Part shown: positions 16,990 to 25,091 of the stretch, piece after piece
How positions within the stretch are numbered: position 1 is the stretch's first letter
Layout of the letters: each line of letters opens with the position of its first letter
Assembly (NCBI RefSeq): GCF_016811915.1
Contig: NZ_CP069127.1
Location: forward strand, 3,881,001-3,945,000
From: Brevibacillus choshinensis
GTDB taxonomy: Bacteria; Bacillota; Bacilli; Brevibacillales; Brevibacillaceae
DNA length: 64,000 nucleotides
Reading direction: 5' to 3'
Notes under the pieces: model-generated
Told to the model about the DNA's origin: nothing
Seen by the model: only the letters and a program-made list of their open reading frames with translations
The model's database searches: none
Translations under genes and position numbers: made by a program

Positions 16990-18336
16990 TTAGTTGTTCG
17001 ATTTTGCGGCTCGCTCTTGTACAAACCAAGTCGTGTATTCGCCTTCGCAGAATCGCTCATCTGCCAGCACTTCCTGCAAAAACGGAATGTTCGTTTTAAT
17101 TCCGGTAATCTGAAAGTTCTGCATGGCCTCTCTCGCTCGCTCAACAGCTTCCGTCCGCGACGCTCCCGATATGATCACTTTGGCTATCATCGGATCGTAA
17201 AAAGGAGTCACCTGTGTGCCGCTCTCGACGCCGTCATCAATGCGGACTTGCTCCATGGCGGGCGGCTGGTAAAAGGTGATGGTGCCTGGAGACGGCAAGA
17301 ACGTCACCGGATCTTCCGCGTACACACGAAGCTCGATGGCATGGCGCAGTGCTTTCACATCTTCCTGTTTGACGGGCAGAGGCTCACCATCGGCAATCGT
17401 CAGCTGCATGGCGACCAGGTCCAGACCAGTCATTTCTTCGGTAACGGGATGTTCGACCTGCAGACGCGTATTCATCTCCAGAAAGTAAAAATTCTTGGAA
17501 TCGTCGACGATGAATTCTACCGTACCCACACCCGTGTATCCGACTGCTTTCGCCGCTTGTACGGCGGATTGGCAGAGCAGCTCTCGCGTAGCCGGATCCA
17601 AAAATGGAGACGGGCTTTCCTCCAGCACCTTCTGATGGCGGCGCTGGATGGAGCATTCTCTCTCCAACAGATGCACGACATTTCCGTGCTGATCTCCCGC
17701 GATTTGCACCTCGATGTGATGCGGACGCTCCACGTATTTCTCTACGTACATCGCGTCATTGCCAAAGTAAGCTTTTGCACGTCCGCGCAAGGATTGGTAA
17801 GCCTGCCGAAGACTGCTCTCGTCCCGGCAAATCTGCATGCCGATTCCTCCGCCGCCTGCGCTTGCTTTGAGCATCACCGGGTATCCGATGGTCTGTGCGA
17901 CCTGTGCGGCTTCGTCCACGGTCTCCGCTGGATCTTCGCAGCCGGGTACGACAGGTACGCCAGCTTGCTGCATGATCTTTCGCGCGGTGAGTTTGTCACC
18001 CATCTGTCCGATGACTTCAGGACTTGGGCCGATAAACACGATTCCTTCCTCTTGGACGCGGCGGGCGAAAGCCTCGTTTTCGGAGAGCAGGCCGTAGCCT
18101 GGGTGGATCGCATCTGCACCTGATCTCTTCGCAGCACCGATGATGGCTTCCACGTTCAAATAGCTGTGAGGAACTGGAGGCGGTCCTATGTGCACTGCTT
18201 CATCTGCTTCTCTGACGAACGGCAAATCACGATCGGCATCCGAATACACAGCAACCGTCGCTACTCCCTGCGATCTGCACGTGCGAATGATACGCCTGGC
18301 AATTTCACCGCGGTTCGCAATTAATACCTTACGCAT
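16990..18336 (-). CDS. yngHA: Biotin carboxylase subunit of acyl-CoA carboxylase
   Basis: 448 residues, full-length biotin carboxylase: N-terminal domain beginning MRKVLIANRGEIARRIIRT, ATP-grasp glycine loop KASAGGGGIGMQ near 160, and EMNTRLQVEHPVTEE near 284-298 with the catalytic region. It carboxylates the biotin of the carrier encoded next to it. First gene of the five-gene leucine operon, with AAAGGAG before the ATG and a cre-like site 35 bp upstream. Synthetase and acyl-CoA dehydrogenase genes (yngI, yngJ), which precede it in Bacillus subtilis, are absent here. Confidence 0.93.
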   Translation of the reverse strand: MRKVLIANRGEIARRIIRTCRSQGVATVAVYSDADRDLPFVREADEAVHIGPPPVPHSYLNVEAIIGAAKRSGADAIHPGYGLLSENEAFARRVQEEGIVFIGPSPEVIGQMGDKLTARKIMQQAGVPVVPGCEDPAETVDEAAQVAQTIGYPVMLKASAGGGGIGMQICRDESSLRQAYQSLRGRAKAYFGNDAMYVEKYVERPHHIEVQIAGDQHGNVVHLLERECSIQRRHQKVLEESPSPFLDPATRELLCQSAVQAAKAVGYTGVGTVEFIVDDSKNFYFLEMNTRLQVEHPVTEEMTGLDLVAMQLTIADGEPLPVKQEDVKALRHAIELRVYAEDPVTFLPSPGTITFYQPPAMEQVRIDDGVESGTQVTPFYDPMIAKVIISGASRTEAVERAREAMQNFQITGIKTNIPFLQEVLADERFCEGEYTTWFVQERAAKSNN

Positions 18337-18370
18337 GGCAACGCTCCTTTCTCACCAAACCGAATCTGAC

Positions 18371-18384
18371 TGAAAGCGTTTCCA
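18371..18384. promoter_or_regulatory. CcpA cre site upstream of the leucine operon
   Basis: TGAAAGCGTTTCCA matches the cre consensus TGWAANCGNTNWCA at all but one position. It sits 35-48 bp before yngHA, fitting carbon-catabolite repression of a degradation operon. Confidence 0.7.
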
Positions 18385-18608
18385 ATACAGAATTTCGGAT
18401 TGTTCATGTGACGCTACTTCCTATTTTGCCATGAGAGAGGACATATATCTAGAACGAAATCTTAAAATTTCCAAGGAAGCGAATTCATTTCCTGACAATC
18501 CCTCTCCCCGTCGAAGAAAAATTCCACGACTTTCGCTATTTTGGTGTATAATAGAGAGAAAGGCCATAGTGGCTGAAGGTAAAGAGCTGTGAGAGGAGTG
18601 GCTGACCA

Positions 18609-19076
18609 ATGTTTGAAGTAAAACGTTTACAAATCAATTATAAGACACTCGAGGAATTCCAGAAGTTTCGCGAATTTGGCCTGGAGGAACTTTCGATGAA
18701 GGAAGACCTGGAGGCGAACATCGTGGAAAACGATTCGGAGTCTCCCTTCTATGGCATTTACGACAATGACCTTTTGGTAGCACGCATGAGCCTCTACAAA
18801 ATCGACGGGAAATACGACCGCTATTTCCAACCTGCACAGGACTATTATGAGCTGTGGAAGCTGGAAGTGCTGCCGGATTACCGCGATAAGGATTACGGTA
18901 CAGCTCTGGTAAACCACGCGAAAAGCTTCGGTGCCCCCATCAAGACAAATTCCCGCTGCCGAGCTGATCAATTCTGGCTGAAAATGAACTTTACGCCTGT
19001 CAAGTACAACCCTATGCGTGACCGCGGTGAAAATCCTTACGTATGGTTGCCTGAAAACGTTGATCTGCAAGACTAG
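18609..19076 (+). CDS. ylbP: YlbP-type GNAT N-acetyltransferase
   Basis: 155 residues with an acetyltransferase fold: WKLEVLPDYRDKDYGTALVNHAKSFG at about 82-107 carries the acetyl-CoA binding turn. Sequence and place beside gerR/ylbO and panE/ylbQ fit the conserved Bacilli protein YlbP, whose acceptor is unknown. A TATAAT at 18547-18552 and a GAGGAG ribosome-binding site precede it. The gene is divergent from the leucine operon and ends at a strong terminator. Confidence 0.85.
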   Translation: MFEVKRLQINYKTLEEFQKFREFGLEELSMKEDLEANIVENDSESPFYGIYDNDLLVARMSLYKIDGKYDRYFQPAQDYYELWKLEVLPDYRDKDYGTALVNHAKSFGAPIKTNSRCRADQFWLKMNFTPVKYNPMRDRGENPYVWLPENVDLQD

Positions 19077-19094
19077 CTTATCCTTATACGAAAA

Positions 19095-19130
19095 TAAAAA
19101 AGAAGCGGTTTGCATACCGCTTCTTTTTTA
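19095..19130. terminator. Terminator after ylbP
   Basis: AAAAAGAAGCGGT/ACCGCTTCTTTTT perfect stem with flanking A and T runs; can act in both directions. Confidence 0.9.
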
Positions 19131-19238
19131 TTTGGAAAGCCTTAGAAAAACATAGCAACACTCGTGTCCTTTAGGTGCTTAGCCTTTCTTTATTGGACTT
19201 GGCGAAAAGCCAAGCTTTTCTCAATTTCTGCGCGTGGC

Positions 19239-19877
19239 TTACTTCTCCACCCGTTCCAAATTCCCATTTTCATCCATCTTAAAAATCGCCTTGGTCGACT
19301 CTTCTTCTTGTAAAAAGGCAAGCTTTCGGGCACGCTCCATGATCTGTACGAGTGCGCGGTAATCCTCATTGACTCCTTGCACTTGATCGAGCTCTTTCTT
19401 AGCCCGCTCGTTGGCTTCTGTCAATTCTTTTATTTCTAATTCTTTTCCTTCTAATTCTCGTTCCAGCTGCTTGACACGACGAGACAACTCTTTTTGGTTC
19501 ATAAGAAAACGAATGACGGATTCGATTTGCTGTTCTTCGTCTTCCTCGTGATTGACGACCTCAACTGGTGTCGGCATTTGACGCTTTGGAGGAGCCGTGA
19601 CTTGATCCACCTCTGCAGCAACCGGCGGCACTGAGATTCTTCCCATTTTCTTCAACTGCTGTCGCTGGCTCTTCGCGATGGAAATGGCGGCATCGTATCG
19701 TTTGCGGACGCAGCTATTCCAACGGAAGCCGCACGCAGCAGCTGTCCTTCCCAACCTTTGACCCACTTCTTCAAATGCGGCTAATTGAGTACCGCCTTCG
19801 CGAATGTGGCGCAAGGTGACTTCCGCCAACACCAGATCGTCATCTTCCGTCCATGCGTCTTGTCTGGAAGCTACCAT
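19239..19877 (-). CDS. gerR: RsfA/GerR-family sporulation transcription factor
   Basis: 212 residues. The N-terminal 65 residues form a Myb/SANT-like DNA-binding domain (DAWTEDDDLVLAEVTLRHIREGG and FRWNSCVRKRYDAAI). A proline-rich linker follows, then a long charged coiled coil at about 120-185. This layout is that of RsfA and GerR (YlbO), which tune SigF- and SigE-dependent genes in sporulation. The choice of GerR rather than RsfA rests on its position next to ylbP. It stands alone, with ylbP convergent to it. Confidence 0.8.
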   Translation of the reverse strand: MVASRQDAWTEDDDLVLAEVTLRHIREGGTQLAAFEEVGQRLGRTAAACGFRWNSCVRKRYDAAISIAKSQRQQLKKMGRISVPPVAAEVDQVTAPPKRQMPTPVEVVNHEEDEEQQIESVIRFLMNQKELSRRVKQLERELEGKELEIKELTEANERAKKELDQVQGVNEDYRALVQIMERARKLAFLQEEESTKAIFKMDENGNLERVEK

Positions 19878-20026
19878 ATGAGTCCCTCCCGTTACCTTTA
19901 AAAAGGATGATGTAGTTCATCCTATGCTTTTCCCTACTCTTGTAGAATCGCTTTCTACTAGAAAAAGTATGTCCAAGCAAATAAATGTTTAAACGGAAGG
20001 AACCTTCTCCTCTCACTGTCTGCCTC

Positions 20027-20791
20027 TTACTGTTTCCTCAAAAATTTTTGGACCACGGATACATGCGCGTCACTTCCCCATATTTCCGCACATTGATCCA
20101 CTTCACGCCTTATCCTTTGCGCTTGGCTGACCCCTTCCCGTTTCCATCTCAAGATCCGCATGTAGGCTTCGATGCCGACTAAGGGCTGGGCAGCAATCTT
20201 GCGAGCAAACCGCTCCACTTCTTCTTGCAGCCTGTCAGCAGGATAGATTTCGTCCACGAATCCGTAGGCTTTTGCTTCCTCGGCTCGCATTCGCTCTCCG
20301 GTAAGCAGAAGGGACAGCGCCTTGGCTTCCGGGAGCTTGTCCAGCAAGCGGCTGGCCCCGCCCCATCCCGTGGTGATGTGCATCCCGATTTGAACAAATC
20401 CGAAGAGAGCCTGATCGCTTGCGAAGCGGAAGTGACAAGCACCTGCAAATTCACAGCCTCCGCCGATAGCCGCCCCGTTGATCATCGCAATCACCGGCTT
20501 GGAAAAGTGATCGATCGCGGAGAGCAGCTCTGCTACTTTATGTAATAGCGGGAATGCCTGTTCATGTCCACGGACCGCGATGAACTGATTCAAATCCCCT
20601 CCGGAAACAAAGCTTTTTCCGGTTCCGGTGATGATGAGGACCTTTACCTTCTCGTCAGCACGGCATTCTTCCAGCACGCTTGTCAGCTCATCCACCAGCT
20701 CCATGCTGATGGCATTATGTACTTCTGGCCGATTCAATGTAATGGTGGCCACGCCATCCTGTTTGACCCATTGTATGGTTTCCATCTTCAT
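20027..20791 (-). CDS. Enoyl-CoA hydratase/isomerase family protein
   Basis: 254 residues, crotonase fold with SFVSGGDLNQF at about 62-72 and AMINGAAIGGGCEFAGACHFRF at about 101-122, the two oxyanion-hole segments. The catalytic-glutamate region reads FGFVQIGMHITTGWGGASRL, where the usual first glutamate (FxxPExxxG) is glutamine-like, so hydratase activity is uncertain. The ATG at 20791 is chosen because AAAGGA sits 5-6 bp before it. It is separate from the leucine operon and has no obvious metabolic partners nearby. Confidence 0.85.
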   Translation of the reverse strand: MKMETIQWVKQDGVATITLNRPEVHNAISMELVDELTSVLEECRADEKVKVLIITGTGKSFVSGGDLNQFIAVRGHEQAFPLLHKVAELLSAIDHFSKPVIAMINGAAIGGGCEFAGACHFRFASDQALFGFVQIGMHITTGWGGASRLLDKLPEAKALSLLLTGERMRAEEAKAYGFVDEIYPADRLQEEVERFARKIAAQPLVGIEAYMRILRWKREGVSQAQRIRREVDQCAEIWGSDAHVSVVQKFLRKQ

Positions 20792-20859
20792 TCCCATCCT
20801 TTTCTGGCGCTCATCGCTTCTATTTTACCTCCACCCTGCACAAAATCCTATGGAGAATC

Positions 20860-20895
20860 AAAAAGAAGAGGAGGCTGCGCGCCCCCTCTTTTTCA
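20860..20895 (-). terminator. Terminator of mgsR
   Basis: AAAAAGAGGGGGC/GCCTCCTCTTCTTTTT imperfect hairpin ending in a T run on the minus strand, about 20 bp after the mgsR stop. Confidence 0.7.
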
Positions 20896-20910
20896 CACGA
20901 TATCCAGTTG

Positions 20911-21288
20911 TTAGGAAAGCAAATTTTTCATTGCGGAGGAGTTAAAGCCTACGATCAGATTCTCCCCGTCCGTCAGAATCGGACGCTTCAGCAGCTGTGG
21001 CTCTTCGCTCAACATCTCCAGAAGCTCTTTCACGGACATGTCATTGATGTCCACATCCAGGTTCTTGAAACGTTGGCTTCTGGTGGAAAGGATCTCGTCC
21101 AGTCCATTCGACGTCATTTTAATGATATCAAGTAGCTCTTCAGCTGTCGGCGGGTTTTTAAACAGGTGACGCTCTTCGTAATTCACACCATTCTCTGCCA
21201 GCCACGCTTTGGCTTTGCGACAGGATGTGCAGCTCGGATACGTGAAAAACGTTAATTTACCAGTATGTGTACGTTCAGCAACTGCCAT
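20911..21288 (-). CDS. mgsR: Spx/ArsC-family regulator MgsR
   Basis: 125 residues with the Spx-type redox motif CTSC at residues 20-23, ERHLFKNPPTAEEL and the C-terminal LLKRPILTDGENLIVGFN. The phrases STRSQRFKNL and YPSCTSCRKAKAWL resemble Bacillus subtilis MgsR (YqgZ) more than Spx itself. MgsR binds RNA polymerase and turns on part of the SigB general-stress regulon when its cysteines form a disulfide. Its Bacillus subtilis neighbours yqgY (DUF2626) and yqgX (metallo-hydrolase) also have homologues in this part of the window. Confidence 0.87.
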   Translation of the reverse strand: MAVAERTHTGKLTFFTYPSCTSCRKAKAWLAENGVNYEERHLFKNPPTAEELLDIIKMTSNGLDEILSTRSQRFKNLDVDINDMSVKELLEMLSEEPQLLKRPILTDGENLIVGFNSSAMKNLLS

Positions 21289-21422
21289 CGGTTACCCCTC
21301 CATCTCATCTATGCGGTTCTTGCCTTTTATTACAAGTTTTGCGGCGGTTGCTCCATAACATGGAAACAACACTTGCAAAAAGTAAGCTAATAAAAAAACC
21401 TTCCTTACTTTGGATTATAAAT

Positions 21423-21435
21423 GTGTTATTAACAC
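21423..21435. promoter_or_regulatory. Perfect dyad before the cysteine-rich regulator gene
   Basis: GTGTTA-T-TAACAC, a 13-bp perfect palindrome about 130 bp before the start codon at 21568. It is A/T-rich and in the presumed promoter region; autoregulation is a guess. Confidence 0.4.
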
Positions 21436-21567
21436 TATGTCAATAGTAGTTAATCTAAAAACTAGGCAAGAAATTGGGGGATGTGCTGCTCTTGCACACT
21501 CAATCCTTAACAATTGGCCTGAAATCGGATACACGTATGGTGATTTGCTTATGAAGGGGGTAACAGC

Positions 21568-22266
21568 ATGGATTGCGATGCTCAAAAGTTAACCAGTGCT
21601 TTAGCTGACCCCACCCGTTTTTCCATTTACCAATATGTCGCTTACAGCAAAGACCCGATTACTGTTCAGGACGTGGCCGATCACTTTTCGATTCATCCGA
21701 ATGTGGCACGGTTGCACTTAACGAAGTTGGAGGACGTTCATTTGCTTTCTGCCGTTACGGACAAAAGCGGCAGAGGGGGACGGCCAAGCCGATTGTACTC
21801 GCTGTCGGACCAAGTGGTAAGCCTGCAGTTCCCGCCCCGCGACTATCAGCTACTGGCTGACATTGCGATCGAAACCTTGCTTTCACTCGGTGAAGTTGGT
21901 CAATCCGCTTTGATCAAAATGGGACACCGCATGGGTACTGAGATGGCAAAACGGGCGGTAGCCAAAAGTGACTTGAAGCTTTCGACCGCTACTTTAGAAG
22001 AAAAACTTGCCCACATTCAGCGATTGGTGGTGGCGCAAGGACTGAAACCGGAAATTGAACCACTCGCAAATGGCACTCTTCGTTTTCGTGTAAACAATTG
22101 CACGTTCTCGGATACCGCCAAGAAACATCCCAGCTCCGTTTGTCAAATGCATAACGCCCTCTTGATGGGCATATTTGAAACGTACTTGGGGAACATTGAA
22201 TTACGTGAGGACGAATCCATGATTGGTGGATGCAATTCGTGTAATTATACAGTGATACAATATTGA
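21568..22266 (+). CDS. ArsR/COG2345-type winged-helix regulator with cysteine-rich C-terminal domain
   Basis: 232 residues. A winged helix occupies about 1-75 (ALADPTRFSIYQYV, VADHFSIHPNVARLHLTKLE, GRGGRPSRLY wing). The C-terminal half has cysteines in NNCTF, SVCQMH and GGCNSCNY. This arrangement is like the COG2345 group that includes the iron-sulfur regulator SufR, so cluster or metal sensing is likely, though unproved. The ATG follows AAGGGGGT. The gene is monocistronic: DUF2626 follows 133 bp later behind its own TATAAT at about 22340. Confidence 0.8.
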   Translation: MDCDAQKLTSALADPTRFSIYQYVAYSKDPITVQDVADHFSIHPNVARLHLTKLEDVHLLSAVTDKSGRGGRPSRLYSLSDQVVSLQFPPRDYQLLADIAIETLLSLGEVGQSALIKMGHRMGTEMAKRAVAKSDLKLSTATLEEKLAHIQRLVVAQGLKPEIEPLANGTLRFRVNNCTFSDTAKKHPSSVCQMHNALLMGIFETYLGNIELREDESMIGGCNSCNYTVIQY

Positions 22267-22399
22267 AAAACCGTACCCTGTATTTTCCTATCTGCCAAAA
22301 AACCGTCATACCTTTCCGTTTACACGCCTTCGCCCGTCCTATATAATGGGGAAGGAATCTTGTAAATCTTACCGTTCTATGCAAAAAGGGGGGACACAG

Positions 22400-22669
22400 A
22401 TGGATCGTATGTACCGCGTTCTTGGTTTTTGGACCATCGTTATTGCGCTGATGTCTTTCTGGGGCGGCTTGTACCCAATGGCGCTTATTTTCTTCGGTCT
22501 GACCGCATTCTTTGTAGCTTTGAGCTATATGGCTCTGACGGAAAGAGTGTACCTGAACATCTTCTTTGGATTTATGTTCCTGTCTTTCGTAGGATTCACG
22601 TACTACACGTTCTTCGTCATGCCATTAGGCGGCGGCGAACACGCAATGATGCTCCAAAACTTGCTGTAA
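22400..22669 (+). CDS. DUF2626 family small membrane protein
   Basis: 89 residues with three hydrophobic segments (about 8-24, 26-44 and 53-72). The opening MDRMYRVLGFWTIVIALMSF and the size match DUF2626 (YqgY) proteins of Bacilli, whose role is unknown. The ATG at 22400 has an AAAGGGGGG site. A TATAAT about 60 bp upstream and a terminator immediately after make it a single-gene unit. Confidence 0.82.
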   Translation: MDRMYRVLGFWTIVIALMSFWGGLYPMALIFFGLTAFFVALSYMALTERVYLNIFFGFMFLSFVGFTYYTFFVMPLGGGEHAMMLQNLL

Positions 22670-22671
22670 TG

Positions 22672-22703
22672 AAAAAAGATGCTCATCTTCGAGCATCTTT
22701 TTT
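22672..22703. terminator. Terminator after the DUF2626 gene
   Basis: AAAAAAGATGCTC/GAGCATCTTTTTT perfect 13-bp stem with a 5-nt loop; symmetrical, so it also serves the converging methyltransferase gene. Confidence 0.92.
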
Positions 22704-22726
22704 GTATGCCTTTACACAGTACTCTT

Positions 22727-23863
22727 CTAGAAACGAAAGGCTGGTTGAACAAAACGCAAGCCCTCGTGATGGTCGATCCCCTTGGCCTGTACCATGACCC
22801 GAAAACGCCCGCCCAGACCAGCCGGGTCCACCAATTGCTGGATGGCTCGATTCCGCTTCATCGCCACACTCGTAAACGGGTCTCTGTCCATATGCGCCAC
22901 AGCCTTATGCAGCAGGCCGCTGCGCATTAAAAATTGATCTTGCCTCATGTATGCAACCTCGCCAAGCCCCACCTGCTCCCCATACTCACGCCACGCGGTA
23001 AAATTGACATGCGCCGTTATGTCTTCCTCACCCGGATGCGCGAATGGATCGTCATGCGCTTGATGTTTGTAATAACACATGAGGGTCCCGTTTTTGCGGC
23101 TGGGATGGTACAGCTCCTCTTCCTGATCACCGTAGTCAATCGTCAAGACGTAGCCTCTTTTTAGAAGCCGCGAAACATTTTTTGCAGCCTGGCTGAGCCC
23201 CAGGTTTATTTCCAGTCGCATTCCGTTTGATCCTTTCAGATTGCGCTCCGCAAGATAATCTGCGAGCCCCGGTGTCAGGTCCCCCAACTTCTCTCGGAGC
23301 CTCCCCTCTTCCTCTGCTACCCATACCTCTTGCCAGCCAGAAGCTGACTTTTCCACTACGTGGACAGGAAAGGCATCCAGCCACTCGTTGGATAAAATGA
23401 CCCCTTCGATTTGCTCATGCAAAACCGCCTCTTCCAGAGAGGAATACCACACTTTTTTTACATCATGTGCAAGAATGGCGTCCTGCTGCAGCTTTCGATG
23501 ATAAGGGCTCGATTCAATGAGCATCACGGTCATGTCTTGATACAGCTCAGGTGCAGCTTCCTTCAAGCGGTCCAGCATATTCCGGCAAAGCGAGCCTGTT
23601 CCCCCTCCGATCTCAACCAGAACAGGAGCCTCTGCCTTCCCTGCCCGCCACATTTCCACCACGGCATCCGCAATGGTCTCACCGAAGACCGGATGTACAG
23701 ATGCACTCGTGAAAAAATCTCCTCCTTTTCCTACTTTGGGCTTGTCTGACATATAGTAGCCATAGGCGGGATGGTACAAAGCCAGCTCCATGTACCGTGA
23801 AAAGGGGATTGCCTTTTCCGGCCGTTTCGCCATTTCCTCTCGGATCACTGTGTATAGATTCAT
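22727..23863 (-). CDS. SAM-dependent methyltransferase, MidA/NDUFAF7 family
   Basis: 378 residues. The SAM motif VLVEIGGGTGSLCRNML is at about 81-97. The family signatures YGYYMSDKPKVGKGGDFFTSASVHPVFGE (read in two parts) and ILSNEWLDAFPVHVV are also present. In mitochondria NDUFAF7 methylates an arginine of a complex I subunit. Bacterial targets are not known. No respiratory genes are adjacent. It converges with the DUF2626 gene and is divergent from the coiled-coil protein gene at 23992. Confidence 0.85.
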   Translation of the reverse strand: MNLYTVIREEMAKRPEKAIPFSRYMELALYHPAYGYYMSDKPKVGKGGDFFTSASVHPVFGETIADAVVEMWRAGKAEAPVLVEIGGGTGSLCRNMLDRLKEAAPELYQDMTVMLIESSPYHRKLQQDAILAHDVKKVWYSSLEEAVLHEQIEGVILSNEWLDAFPVHVVEKSASGWQEVWVAEEEGRLREKLGDLTPGLADYLAERNLKGSNGMRLEINLGLSQAAKNVSRLLKRGYVLTIDYGDQEEELYHPSRKNGTLMCYYKHQAHDDPFAHPGEEDITAHVNFTAWREYGEQVGLGEVAYMRQDQFLMRSGLLHKAVAHMDRDPFTSVAMKRNRAIQQLVDPAGLGGRFRVMVQAKGIDHHEGLRFVQPAFRF

Positions 23864-23991
23864 TGGGCTCTTCTCCTGCTATCCAAATTCATCCGTATAA
23901 GGCTATAATACGAAAAGAAGTCATACAATGTGGAGAGAAAAGGTGCGACACCGGGTACACCGCTTCCCATCACGAAACAAAAGGTGAAATC

Positions 23992-25065
23992 ATGCGCAAA
24001 TTTCTGCTCATCCTGTTCCTTCTTGTATGTCCACTGACGGTATTCGCCGAGGAAGAGAAGCCCGTTTCTTTGGAGCAGCTGATTTTGCAGCAGCATTTTA
24101 CTCAAAAAGAACTGGAGCGCACTCTCACTCTCATCAAGGCGGAAGAGACAAGGACACAAGGGGATATCGCTCAGCTAGAGCTGGATCTGAAGCGTCAAAA
24201 GCTGGTCATCGAAGCCATGCATCGTCATGCAGGAGAAGTGGCGAGAGCTTACTATACCGGCGAGCGCGCCAATCTTCTGACTCTGCTCTTAAATGCGGAA
24301 AATTTCAATGAGTTCTTATTGATGTTCGATTTTATTCAAATTCTCTATGAGCGGGATATGGATCGCCTGGAATCGTACCAGGCAGAGCGAACAAAACTTT
24401 TCTCCATGCAGCAGGATGAGCATAACCGCCTCGCACAGCTAAAGGATTTGCGAAAAAAGTACGAGACGCAATTGGCTGAGATGCTTGCCGTGCAAGCGGA
24501 AAAGGAGAAAAACGTACAAAAGCTGGACGACCCCACAGCTGTTGAGGCGCTCATGGATAACCTCATTGTGGATTGGCAAAAACGGGGGCTTCCTGCGTTC
24601 CAGACGTTTTTCGGACTCTTGGCAGACGTCATGGTACAGGTACCTGAGCTCGCCACTCCCGATCGCATTCAGTCAGATGGACTTTTTTCACACACGCTGA
24701 CGATCAAGCAAGATGAGTTTAACCAGTTTCTCATGAACAAAGATGAATTATTCAAGCAGTCGCACTTTTCCTTCGATGACAACAAGCTGATAGTCGATGG
24801 GACTTATGATCACATGCAGCTGCGTCTCGTCGGCGGCTACGAGCTCGTTTCCCCCGTCCAGCTCAAGTTTCATATTTCCGAGCTCTATTTCGACGGATTC
24901 GCCCTCCCGGCATCCACTGTGGAGGAAATGGAGAAAATGTACGATCTCGGCTTCTATCCGGGACTCATCTCGCCCAATATTCAAGTGGAGGGCATCACCA
25001 TGTTGAACGAAGAGCTCAAGCTTCGTTTGCGCTTGAATCTGCCGTTTGGTTTTGGAAAGAAATAA
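23992..25065 (+). CDS. Secreted coiled-coil protein of unknown function
   Basis: 357 residues. A signal peptide (MRKFLLILFLLVCPLTVFA) ends near residue 19. Residues about 25-175 are rich in Glu, Lys, Gln and Leu with heptad spacing, like the coiled-coil N-terminal regions of PcsB/CwlO-type cell-wall hydrolases. No catalytic NlpC/P60 or CHAP domain follows. Instead, residues about 190-357 form a domain I do not recognise, ending in a Gly-Lys tail. The ATG at 23992 has AAAGGTGA. A regulatory or scaffolding role at the wall is possible, but only inferred. Confidence 0.75.
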   Translation: MRKFLLILFLLVCPLTVFAEEEKPVSLEQLILQQHFTQKELERTLTLIKAEETRTQGDIAQLELDLKRQKLVIEAMHRHAGEVARAYYTGERANLLTLLLNAENFNEFLLMFDFIQILYERDMDRLESYQAERTKLFSMQQDEHNRLAQLKDLRKKYETQLAEMLAVQAEKEKNVQKLDDPTAVEALMDNLIVDWQKRGLPAFQTFFGLLADVMVQVPELATPDRIQSDGLFSHTLTIKQDEFNQFLMNKDELFKQSHFSFDDNKLIVDGTYDHMQLRLVGGYELVSPVQLKFHISELYFDGFALPASTVEEMEKMYDLGFYPGLISPNIQVEGITMLNEELKLRLRLNLPFGFGKK

Positions 25066-25066
25066 G

Positions 25067-25091
25067 GCCAGCTTATTCAGCTGGCTTTTTT
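25067..25091. terminator. Terminator between the coiled-coil gene and capA-like gene
   Basis: GCCAGC/GCTGGC stem around a 7-nt loop, followed by TTTTTT on the plus strand. It overlaps the last codons of the converging capA-like gene. Confidence 0.75.

Noticed and set aside
21410..21592. 60-codon frame before the cysteine-rich regulator
   Set aside because: It overlaps the promoter and start of the regulator gene, has no good ribosome-binding site and no motif.
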